DNA of 12,689 bases from the NCBI GenBank assembly GCA_905201565.1, contig CAJKOS010000040.1, positions 1 to 12,689 on the forward strand, written 5' to 3'. The notes beneath the pieces were generated by a model. The model was not told the origin of the DNA. It worked only from the letters and a program-made list of their open reading frames with translations, and did no database searches. This DNA comes from an uncultured Erysipelotrichaceae bacterium. Lineage in GTDB: Bacteria > Bacillota_I > Bacilli_A > Erysipelotrichales > Erysipelotrichaceae. Below are positions 6,463 to 12,689 of this stretch, piece after piece (within the stretch, counting starts at the first letter, position 1; each line of letters begins with the position of its first letter). The position numbers and the translations under genes are program-made.

Positions 6463-7590
6463 ATGTATCTGCATTCTTATAAAAAGTTTATTTCCTGCTT
6501 ACTGGCTTTCCTATTATCAGTACCATTAATAGCATGTCATGATGATGCAAAAAACCAGGATTCTGCTAGTATCGACTATAACCAGTATGTGAATGGCAAT
6601 GGCTTCTATGCGTATACGGATACTGCCTATCTCTATTATGATAGTGGATTGCCTATTCAGTTCATTGATGCTGAACTGTCACAATCATTTGAGGTCATGT
6701 GTGCAAAACCGGATTGCCACCATAATTCTATAGACTGCAGTGCATATGTGAATACTGCTGGTATCTATGCCTGGAACAACCATCTCTATTATCTGGTCAA
6801 TGAAAATGGTACTGCTGGATTATATGAAATGGAGATTGGTGGGGAAAACCGGCGACAATTGTATGCTATTGATGAGATGAGTGAACTGCAAAGTTATGCT
6901 TTTCCTTATCGGATTCAGGCAGGTTATCTGCTTCTGGATTTGGTAAGATATGATGTCAGTACATCAGCTGATACATTGTATCTTTACCCGTTGCAGGATG
7001 GAAAGAATACGCCTGTCACTGTATTTGAAGAAACTGATGATCAGGAACTGGTGGACTTCTATCTGAGGGATGACTGGGTATTCTATAGTGTCATGGCTGA
7101 TGATAGTGCAGATAGACAAACGCTGTATGGATACAGGATCAGCACTCAGGAGACAAAGCTTTTGCATGACAATTGGCAAAGTAAAAATGCCATCAGTCTC
7201 AAAGAGAATACACTTTACTTTTCAACAGAAGCAGAGAAACTATGCAAGCTGGATTTGGATAGTGGAGAGATTACAGAGTTTGAGCCACAATTGGAAGAGG
7301 CTGGTGGTGCCTTTAATTATTCTGTTGCCTATGATGATCAGTACTTCTATCTGATGACGGCTGAGTCTGTAAACTCTTATGGCAAACCTGGTTTGTTTAT
7401 CTATACGTATGAAGGAGAGCTGAAGCAGTTTATTCCCTATGTTGATGGACAGATTCTCTCCTATTGTATGACAGGACCGGATGTTTCATTGTTTAATGCA
7501 CCACAAACACGTGACTATACTCCGATTTGTTATCTGAACAAAGCCGACATTGAAGAAGGTAAAGCACAATTCCATTTCTTTGAACAATAA
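6463..7590 (+). CDS. Putative lipoprotein with Cys/His cluster, probable beta-propeller-like (DUF5050-like) domain
   Basis: 375 residues. Seen: a basic N-terminus, hydrophobic core and lipobox LIAC with the lipidated Cys at residue 25, so it should be anchored outside the membrane. The mature part has repeated short strands rich in Tyr and Asp, such as YAWNNHLYYL, GLYEME and LYGYRIS, as in bacterial beta-propeller proteins. Cys80, Cys85 and Cys92 with His86-His87 form a Cx4CHHx5C cluster that could bind metal or form disulphides. GGAGG precedes the ATG by 8 nt. Known from experience: similar lipoproteins with a C-KPDC-H motif often sit next to ABC exporters in gut Bacillota. The permease follows after 66 nt with no terminator, so the two are likely cotranscribed. 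Ligand and function are unknown; the fold assignment is inferred. Confidence 0.8.
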   Translation: MYLHSYKKFISCLLAFLLSVPLIACHDDAKNQDSASIDYNQYVNGNGFYAYTDTAYLYYDSGLPIQFIDAELSQSFEVMCAKPDCHHNSIDCSAYVNTAGIYAWNNHLYYLVNENGTAGLYEMEIGGENRRQLYAIDEMSELQSYAFPYRIQAGYLLLDLVRYDVSTSADTLYLYPLQDGKNTPVTVFEETDDQELVDFYLRDDWVFYSVMADDSADRQTLYGYRISTQETKLLHDNWQSKNAISLKENTLYFSTEAEKLCKLDLDSGEITEFEPQLEEAGGAFNYSVAYDDQYFYLMTAESVNSYGKPGLFIYTYEGELKQFIPYVDGQILSYCMTGPDVSLFNAPQTRDYTPICYLNKADIEEGKAQFHFFEQ

Positions 7591-7604
7591 TCGAGTACCA
7601 GCAT

Positions 7605-7627
7605 AGCTCATGTCTTTGACATGGGCT
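7605..7627 (+). other. Intercistronic hairpin between lipoprotein and permease
   Basis: AGCTCATGTC / GACATGGGCT, ten pairs with one wobble and a TTT loop. No T-tract follows, so it is not a terminator; it may set mRNA stability between the two genes. It contains an ATG (7621) that is in frame with the permease but lacks a ribosome site. Confidence 0.4.
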
Positions 7628-7656
7628 TGCTTGTATACAGGAAGGAGGTATGCATA

Positions 7657-9804
7657 ATGAAAGAATTGAAACGCATATTGCTTAGTCCGCTATGGCTTGG
7701 TGTACTTGTGTTTCTTGTTTTGTGTCATACCGGTCTTTTTGTATATGAAGAGATTTCATTTGCTGGTGGAAGTCTTTCGACATATGCAAAGGAAACCAGA
7801 CGTTTGCAGGATGCACTGTCCAAAGTTTCTAGCAGTGATGGTCTTTTACTTCTTGATGAAGAAAAGGTTTCTGCAGAAGGCTGGCAGGCTGCTTATGCCT
7901 ATGTCAGTGATTCCATAGATGAAAGTTTTGTGGATTTGTTGCGGGAAAACTATCCAGACTTTGATGAAATGGTAAATGAAATTCGAGGAGGAAAACAGAT
8001 AGAATATATAGAATCTGTTATTCAGGCCATCAGCCAGTGGCAGCGCCGCTTAACGTATCAGGAAGGTTATGCACAACGAATAGAGGAAGTTGTACAACAG
8101 GCAAAGCGTATCCGTTCCAATCCAGTTTTTGCCCAACCGGATTCCTTTGCCTATCGCAATGCAGCGATGACAGAAGAGGACTATGCCTCAATTGCGGATG
8201 TTTCAATGACACTTGTTTCTGATGATATCATCAATGCCTATGTAGAGGATTCAACTGCTTTGATCTTTGGATTATGCCTTATGGCAGTGACGGTTGTGTT
8301 ATTGTTAGAACCCCGAAGGTTGAAAATGGAAATGGTAGAGCGCAGTACCATTAATGGAAGAACAATTCTTACAATGTACCGTATTATTGCCATAGTACTT
8401 GCCGGTTTGGTGACGACAATTGCCTTACATGGATCTGCATTATTTTCTGCTATGTTTGCTTATGGAGAGGGAATTGATCTTTCTCTGCCTGTGCAGAATA
8501 TGGAATTCTTTGGATCATGGACAATGGAGACAACAGTGGGAGGTTTTCTGTTATGGCATCTGTTTTTCAGATGGTTTGGTCTTGTGCTTGCAGGGATGTT
8601 GTTCTGGCTTGTTTTATCCAGAATACGTTCTTTGCCACTTGGACTGGTAACCTGTAGTGCAATTCTTTTGCTGGAATACCATTGGTTTACCAGCTATGGC
8701 ATCCATGATGCCGGTTATTATCTTGCCTCTATCAATTTGTTCCATCTTTTATCATCTGAAGATATTGCCGGACGGTATATGAACTATAACATCTTTGGCT
8801 ATCCTGTTCATGAAAGAACAGTATTGACAGCACTTCTAATTATCTTTGTCATAGGCATGTCTATTGGAATGGTACTTTCTTCTTATTTCTATAAAGGTGT
8901 GCATGCCTCTGGCAGGTTAAGCAGGGTGCTATCGCGGATTGGTGTGCTGCTGCGGTCCCGTCGCAAGCCACGTTCTGTATTTGTCTATGAGTGTCGCAAA
9001 GTATTGGTATATGGTGGAAGTGGTATTGTACTTTTTGCGGTAAGTTTGTTTCTTGTGACAAGAGGTGCACCCATCAGCTATCAAAGCAAAGAAGAAGCGA
9101 TGCTATCTTCATTTGTCAAACTCTATGCAGGAGAAGTGACAGAAGAGAATCTGGAAGAGATAAGTTCGTTGCGTTTAGAAGCAGATGAGGCATATGCAAA
9201 TGCTTCTATTGATAACCGTGACATGGAGTATCTTGCCACAAGAAGCTATGCTTTGCAGGCTTTGGAAGAGCGATATACAAATCTTCTGGAGAAAAAGAAT
9301 GCAGGGGAAAAGGGCATCATGCTTGTGGATGAGCAGCCACTAGAACGGATGTTTGGAGAAAGTGGAGAGATATTGCGGCTGAGTGAGGCGTGTGCTGTAC
9401 TTCTTGGACTTTGTGTTGCAATTCCAGGTCTGTTTTCAAAGGAGAACAATAATGGTATGACAGTGCCATTGCATAGTACGTTGTATGGCAGAACAGTACT
9501 TTGGGAAAACAAGGTTCTGATCGCATTGGGGATGGGTGTGCTTTTGTATCTTGTATGGACGGTACATGATTTATTCTTACTGCAGGATATTGGTATCCGT
9601 TGGCAAAGTTTGTTGGCGGGTGGTAACTGCCTTGATTATTGGCAGGGTGCTCCAGGCGCATTACCTTTATGGAGTTATTTGCTATTCTTCTACGTCAACT
9701 TCCAATCAAATCTATACAGCTGGTGTAATCAGTCGCATTCCCTTGCAAGGTCTGCCGCCTCATTCCTTGCCAGCTTCTCATACTCCTTCTCATTGATGCC
9801 GTGA
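7657..9804 (+). CDS. Large ABC-2-like permease, truncated by an insertion sequence after residue 679
   Basis: Seen: start ATG at 7657, preceded by GGAGG with an 8-nt spacer; an in-frame ATG at 7621 has no such site. Native sequence runs to about base 9692 (residue 679); the last 36 codons to 9804 come from the insertion sequence. Helices are visible at about residues 12-30, 200-218, 240-268, 300-320, 326-341 and 388-410, then again at 451-468, 577-594, 618-638 and 669-679. A large extracytoplasmic region lies at 31-195. The second half (from about 441) repeats the plan of the first. Known: such permeases work with an ABC ATPase in export, resistance or sensing; no ATPase is in the window. The truncation removes the final helices, so the protein is probably inactive. 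The upstream lipoprotein is the likely partner. The ABC assignment rests on topology and context, as no diagnostic motif is visible. Confidence 0.75.
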   Translation: MKELKRILLSPLWLGVLVFLVLCHTGLFVYEEISFAGGSLSTYAKETRRLQDALSKVSSSDGLLLLDEEKVSAEGWQAAYAYVSDSIDESFVDLLRENYPDFDEMVNEIRGGKQIEYIESVIQAISQWQRRLTYQEGYAQRIEEVVQQAKRIRSNPVFAQPDSFAYRNAAMTEEDYASIADVSMTLVSDDIINAYVEDSTALIFGLCLMAVTVVLLLEPRRLKMEMVERSTINGRTILTMYRIIAIVLAGLVTTIALHGSALFSAMFAYGEGIDLSLPVQNMEFFGSWTMETTVGGFLLWHLFFRWFGLVLAGMLFWLVLSRIRSLPLGLVTCSAILLLEYHWFTSYGIHDAGYYLASINLFHLLSSEDIAGRYMNYNIFGYPVHERTVLTALLIIFVIGMSIGMVLSSYFYKGVHASGRLSRVLSRIGVLLRSRRKPRSVFVYECRKVLVYGGSGIVLFAVSLFLVTRGAPISYQSKEEAMLSSFVKLYAGEVTEENLEEISSLRLEADEAYANASIDNRDMEYLATRSYALQALEERYTNLLEKKNAGEKGIMLVDEQPLERMFGESGEILRLSEACAVLLGLCVAIPGLFSKENNNGMTVPLHSTLYGRTVLWENKVLIALGMGVLLYLVWTVHDLFLLQDIGIRWQSLLAGGNCLDYWQGAPGALPLWSYLLFFYVNFQSNLYSWCNQSHSLARSAASFLASFSYSFSLMP
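9693..9722 (+). repeat. Terminal inverted repeat, transposase-distal end
   Basis: Begins CGTCAACTTCCAATCA and ends TCTATACAGCTG. It matches the reverse complement of 11492-11521 at 28 of 30 positions; the two mismatches are at repeat positions 17-18 (AA against GT). Confidence 0.92.
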
Positions 9805-11384
9805 ATCTCAAGTAGTGCTTTCTGCTTATTGGTCAAAGCATACCGCAGATGGTATTTGTCATCACTCAGTTTTGTCAGCCCAAGTCTTTCATACTGCCTT
9901 AGTGCCATCGGTACCGTGTATTCCTTCCTGTTCTTTTTGTACAGTGGCCTTAGTCTGTTCTGAATTGCATTGCGTATGATCAATGCCACAAATGACACAA
10001 ACACCTTACCTTCCAGTTTCTCATTGTTGTGCACTCTGAACACATCATTTCCAAGATAGCTCTTATCCATCCGGAAAATCTTTTCAACTGCATCCCTGTT
10101 CCGGTATATATTCAGTGCTTCTTCTGCATCCATTTCTTCACTTGTTACAATCGCAAAGATTCCACATCTGTCGATCTGCTTTTTTACCTCTTTTTCTTTT
10201 CTTTGATATGCAAGGAAATATCCATTGTCGTCATATCTAAGACGATAGTACTTTTCATACTCCTTCAACTCTTCCTTACGGACTATCTTCTTCCCTTTCT
10301 TTTCCTCAAGGTGTCTGTCCATCATAACTAACCGTTTGTTTAATTCTATTCTTTCTTCTGCCGCTCTTCTTTCATCATAATAGACATGAACATACTGTTT
10401 TCTGTCTGATGAAGAAAACAGCTTTTTCTCTATTGTCGTCCCATACAGTTCATGTTCTTCCAGAAAGCAGTTGTATCCGTTCTTCAGAACTGCCGCACAT
10501 TCCTCTGCAGCTTCACAGATAAACACTGCGTTCCCCTTTGTCATCAGAATATATGCATATTCATGTTCTTCAAAATAACGGATATTGCTTAACGAAAAGT
10601 AACCTCTGTCCAGTACAAAGCCTATACCCTTACAGCCATAGTGTTCTGCCCTTTCCACCATCTTCCTGCATTCCGTATTATCTATGATACTTCCCGGATA
10701 CATCTCATAAAACACCGGTCTTCCATCATTCTGGTCATACGCAACAGATACATTCACCTGTGGAAGATCCGCATTATCTTTGGCATGTCCATACTCCGCA
10801 AGTTCAAGATTCAGGGCAACACTGTTCATGTTTGTGGAATCATATGCAATATAGATCTTCCTGCCCGAAAGATGAAGCTTTACCCACGCTTTGATAAAAG
10901 CATCAATGTCCTTTGGCTTTATCCTTGAAAACAGATTGCCAACGGCCGTATCGGTACAAGGTTTCTCCGAAAACAGAACATGGTTGTATTCATAGTCTTC
11001 AAAGTGTGTCATCCTGTTATTCTCACTCACCACCATATACAGTGCAGCATCCAGGATTCTCATACCATCTTCATCAAAAACAGAAGAAAGAAGTTCTTTC
11101 ATTCCATTTTCCTTACAGATGGCATCTGTTACTGCATAAGAGCCAAAAGATACATAGTCAGCCTTGTTACATGGAAGTTCAAGATAACGCCCAAACAGAT
11201 CCATGTAGTTCTTATTGGGAATCAGTTTTCCATCCTCATCCAATTTACCAATCAGCACACGTTTAGGCTGACTCTTTTTATCCTTAGAAGAATACTGTAC
11301 ACCAGTAGTGAGATAAACATAGGACCGATCACCCTGACGGACGATAACGGTACGTTCAGGAAGAGTGACAGAAGCATATTTCAT
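9729..11384 (-). CDS. IS4-superfamily (IS1634-like) DDE transposase
   Basis: 551 residues. Seen: catalytic triad Asp182 (AYDSTNMN), Asp259 (VLDRGYF) and Glu434, the last in Y427-x2-R430-x3-E434-x6-K441, the exact YREK signature of the IS4 superfamily. A Lys/Glu-rich insertion between the second Asp and Glu (about 340-400) is expected for this group. The start is placed at the ATG at 11384 because GGAGG lies 5 nt upstream; the ATG at 11396 is itself joined to that ribosome site and has none of its own. The stop is only about 36 bp from the distal terminal repeat. No frameshift or internal stop, so the enzyme looks functional. The start is preceded by a palindrome and an extended -10 promoter. 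Confidence 0.95.
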   Translation of the reverse strand: MKYASVTLPERTVIVRQGDRSYVYLTTGVQYSSKDKKSQPKRVLIGKLDEDGKLIPNKNYMDLFGRYLELPCNKADYVSFGSYAVTDAICKENGMKELLSSVFDEDGMRILDAALYMVVSENNRMTHFEDYEYNHVLFSEKPCTDTAVGNLFSRIKPKDIDAFIKAWVKLHLSGRKIYIAYDSTNMNSVALNLELAEYGHAKDNADLPQVNVSVAYDQNDGRPVFYEMYPGSIIDNTECRKMVERAEHYGCKGIGFVLDRGYFSLSNIRYFEEHEYAYILMTKGNAVFICEAAEECAAVLKNGYNCFLEEHELYGTTIEKKLFSSSDRKQYVHVYYDERRAAEERIELNKRLVMMDRHLEEKKGKKIVRKEELKEYEKYYRLRYDDNGYFLAYQRKEKEVKKQIDRCGIFAIVTSEEMDAEEALNIYRNRDAVEKIFRMDKSYLGNDVFRVHNNEKLEGKVFVSFVALIIRNAIQNRLRPLYKKNRKEYTVPMALRQYERLGLTKLSDDKYHLRYALTNKQKALLEIHGINEKEYEKLARNEAADLARECD

Positions 11385-11396
11385 AGGAACCTCCAT

Positions 11397-11416
11397 AGCT
11401 GTATATCTATACAGCT
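11397..11416 (-). promoter_or_regulatory. Palindrome in the transposase leader that repeats the core of the terminal repeat
   Basis: Nine-base arms AGCTGTATA and TATACAGCT around a 2-nt centre, between the -10 box and the ribosome site. The 12-mer ATCTATACAGCT at 11405-11416 also occurs in the distal terminal repeat at 9710-9721, and AGCTGTATA also occurs in the proximal repeat at 11493-11501. Candidate operator bound by the transposase, or a leader hairpin. Confidence 0.6.
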
Positions 11417-11425
11417 ATTATACCA
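11417..11425 (-). promoter_or_regulatory. Extended -10 promoter of the transposase gene
   Basis: On the minus strand TGG-TATAAT is a perfect extended -10; no good -35 at the right spacing. The predicted start near 11410 falls inside the palindrome at 11397-11416. Confidence 0.6.
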
Positions 11426-11490
11426 TTATCTTCCTGTAAAGAAAAGCCCAAAAATGCGATAACAATCACACTTTCGGGCATTTTAAACCG

Positions 11491-11793
11491 TCAGCTGTAT
11501 AGAACTGATTGGAAGTTGACGGTAAATCCTTTTCCATACTCAGCGGTAAGTGTCTTTGATAATTTGGCGATAATATTTGCCCCATACTCTGCCCGGTCTG
11601 CCCCCAAAAAATCTTCTTCGGCAATCCGATACCCTATCAGCCAGTTTCTTTGCACTAATATAGTATTTACCGCTCTATATGCAGTATCTCTTGAACTTTC
11701 AATAATTTTCCGCATATCTTTTTCAATATCGCCTGTTTTAGAAAAATATTTCATAAGCATATTCTGCTCAAAATCTGTTGATATATCCGACAT
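11491..11793 (-). pseudogene. DUF1016 (YhcG-type) N-terminal fragment, cut by the insertion sequence
   Basis: Seen: ATG at 11793 with GGAGG 8 nt upstream; an in-frame ATG at 11871 lacks this. Residues about 22-90 match the DUF1016 N-terminal domain: helix around AYRAVNTILVQRNWLIGYRI, then RAEYGANIIAKLSKTLTAEYGKGF. After Thr91 the frame enters the terminal repeat and stops after VNFQSVLYS. Known: complete relatives run about 330-380 residues with a C-terminal PD-(D/E)xK nuclease domain and often lie near type I restriction genes. The middle and nuclease parts are absent on the other side of the element, so this remnant cannot be a nuclease. It follows, in the same direction, the end of another DUF1016 gene. 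Residual function of the N-terminal domain alone is unlikely but not excluded. Confidence 0.85.
11492..11521 (-). repeat. Terminal inverted repeat, transposase-proximal end
   Basis: Reverse complement matches 9693-9722 at 28 of 30 positions. In the minus-strand frame of the interrupted DUF1016 gene it adds about nine codons and then a TGA at 11491-11493. Confidence 0.92.
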
Positions 11794-11839
11794 ATTCACT
11801 TCCTCCTTTCCACGGTTTTTGCTTATTGGCCCCCTCTGT

Positions 11840-11857
11840 TTGCCCATACATGGGCAA
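11840..11857. repeat. 18-bp inverted repeat upstream of the DUF1016 fragment
   Basis: TTGCCCAT and ATGGGCAA arms with a 2-nt centre, 46 bp upstream of the ATG at 11793. No T-tract on either strand, so not a terminator; it could be an operator or a leader hairpin. The rest of the 212-nt gap 11794-12005 shows no supported gene. Confidence 0.5.
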
Positions 11858-12005
11858 CAACCCCAAGACATATATTCTTTTTCTTTACACCTGTCTTTTC
11901 TTCCATACCATTACCTTCTGCATTCAGCACCACCGATTGTAGAGACAAACCATTCCAGAAGATTCATCTCATCAGAAACAACACTGTATCCAACACAAAC
12001 TATTT

Positions 12006-12689
12006 TCATTTTTTATGTTGCAGGTAGAACATCATCTTCTGTGTCTCAATCTCAACCCGTAATTCCTCCTCTGTTGGAAGATACAGTTTGTATTTTGAAG
12101 CAAATAATTGTTCATTTCCATGCATGATGGAATACCGGGCAATATCTTCGTCCGTGTCAGAGCACAATACGATTCCAATTGTAGGATTGTCTCCTTCTCC
12201 TCTTTTCATTTCATCATACATCCGGATGTACATATCCATCTGCCCAACATCCTGGTGTGTGATCTTTTCCGTTTTCAGATCGATCAGCACAAAGCATTTA
12301 AGAATATAGTTATAGAACACAAGATCAATATAGTAGTCCTGTTTCTCCGTATGAATATGTTGCTGCCTTGCCACAAAAGCATAGCCTTTTCCAAGCTCCA
12401 TCAGAAATTTCTGCAGGTTTGAAAGAATACTTTTTTCAAGATCACTTTCCGTATAGTCGCTATCCATAGAAAACCCCAGGAATTCTGTAATAACCGGATT
12501 TTTAATAAATTCCAGCTTATCCTGCTGAAATGCAGCTGTTTGTCTCTTCATTTCTTTTTCGACAAGATCTTTTTTCTGTGTCTTCAATATACGGTAATAA
12601 TATTGAGAAGACACATTTCTCTGCAATGTCCTCACACTCCACATCTGACTGGCAGCCTCTTTTTCATACCAGGCGTTTGAACCTTCGGC
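12006..12689 (-). CDS. DUF1016 (YhcG-type) PD-(D/E)xK nuclease domain protein, 5' end outside window
   Basis: 227 codons inside the window; the frame is open to the edge, and the Met at 12644 is internal because the codons before it (NAWYEKEAASQ) continue the conserved family sequence into MWSVRTLQRN. Seen: the linker region WSVRTLQRNVSSQYYYRIL, then FLGFSMDSDYTESDLEKSILSN and the nuclease core: Asp in YYIDLVFY, and DLK in VLIDLKTEK where most relatives have ELK, followed by HQDVGQMDMYI and the NPTIGIVLCSD strand. Known: this family is placed in the restriction-nuclease-like fold and is often next to type I restriction-modification or defence genes. The Asp-for-Glu change keeps an acidic ligand, so activity is plausible. 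No terminator is seen after the stop. A second, truncated DUF1016 gene lies 212 nt downstream in the same direction. Confidence 0.9.
   Translation of the reverse strand, partial: AEGSNAWYEKEAASQMWSVRTLQRNVSSQYYYRILKTQKKDLVEKEMKRQTAAFQQDKLEFIKNPVITEFLGFSMDSDYTESDLEKSILSNLQKFLMELGKGYAFVARQQHIHTEKQDYYIDLVFYNYILKCFVLIDLKTEKITHQDVGQMDMYIRMYDEMKRGEGDNPTIGIVLCSDTDEDIARYSIMHGNEQLFASKYKLYLPTEEELRVEIETQKMMFYLQHKK

Larger units (their letters stand above)
9693..11521 (-). mobile_element. Complete insertion sequence, IS4 superfamily (IS1634-like), 1829 bp
   Basis: Bounded by 30-bp terminal inverted repeats matching at 28 positions and carrying one intact transposase gene on the minus strand. Length, repeat length, transposase size of about 550 residues and the YREK signature fit the IS1634 group of the IS4 superfamily. 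The outer bases at left (TTCTTCTA) and right (GTAAATCC) share no direct repeat, so there is no target-site duplication. The flanks are two different interrupted genes. The exact end could be one base inward on each side. Confidence 0.9.

Noticed and set aside
10980..11462. Plus-strand open frame of 160 codons inside the insertion sequence
   Set aside because: Antisense to the transposase N-terminus and leader; composition is that of a shadow frame and no ribosome site is seen.
11446..11484. AAAATGC / GCATTTT inverted repeat inside the transposase-proximal end as a minus-strand terminator
   Set aside because: The loop is about 20 nt, the pairing is A/T rich and competes with GCCC/GGGC pairing, so a terminator blocking read-through into the element is possible but not supported.
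11903..11959. 18-codon minus-strand ORF between the two DUF1016 genes
   Set aside because: No Shine-Dalgarno, no similarity recognised, and no regulatory context.
11516..12127. Plus-strand open frame of 203 codons across the DUF1016 region
   Set aside because: It runs antisense to the DUF1016 fragment and to the end of the second DUF1016 gene, both supported by strong family similarity on the minus strand.

Overview
The window looks like a piece of a Bacillota chromosome, most likely a gut-type, Erysipelotrichaceae- or Lachnospiraceae-like lineage. The reasons are the moderate-to-low G+C, AGGAGG-type ribosome binding sites, extended -10 promoters, a flavinylated respiratory-type reductase, an M32 carboxypeptidase, a Bacillus-type Xpt, and a lipoprotein next to a large ABC permease. 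The genus cannot be fixed from the sequence.

Left part (1-2243): the window opens inside an FMN/FAD reductase of the fumarate/urocanate reductase family, which ends at a clear terminator. An extended -10 promoter starts directly in that terminator's T-tract. It appears to drive a 19-codon His-rich small ORF followed by a 113-residue membrane protein, which has its own strong terminator. Centre (2278-6180): a tight operon of aldo/keto reductase, Cof-type HAD phosphatase, M32 carboxypeptidase and xanthine phosphoribosyltransferase, with gaps of 20 nt, 11 nt and a 1-nt overlap, closed by a terminator. The mix suggests general peptide and purine salvage rather than one pathway.

Bases 6181-6462 hold no gene but contain mutually exclusive hairpins, one with a loop complementary to a downstream segment, followed by a candidate promoter. 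A lipoprotein (6463-7590) and a large two-part ABC-2-like permease (from 7657) form an export or sensing module whose ATPase is not in the window.

Right part: the permease is cut at about residue 679 by a complete 1.83-kb insertion sequence (9693-11521, 28/30 terminal repeats, intact YREK-type DDE transposase on the minus strand). The other side of the element is not the rest of the permease. It is the N-terminal 91 codons of a DUF1016/YhcG-family gene on the minus strand. Thus the element joins two unrelated broken genes with no target duplication, which points to IS-mediated deletion, inversion or recombination, or to a repeat-induced assembly join. Beyond it lies the C-terminal nuclease part of a second DUF1016 gene that runs off the window. 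No tRNA, rRNA or CRISPR array was seen.
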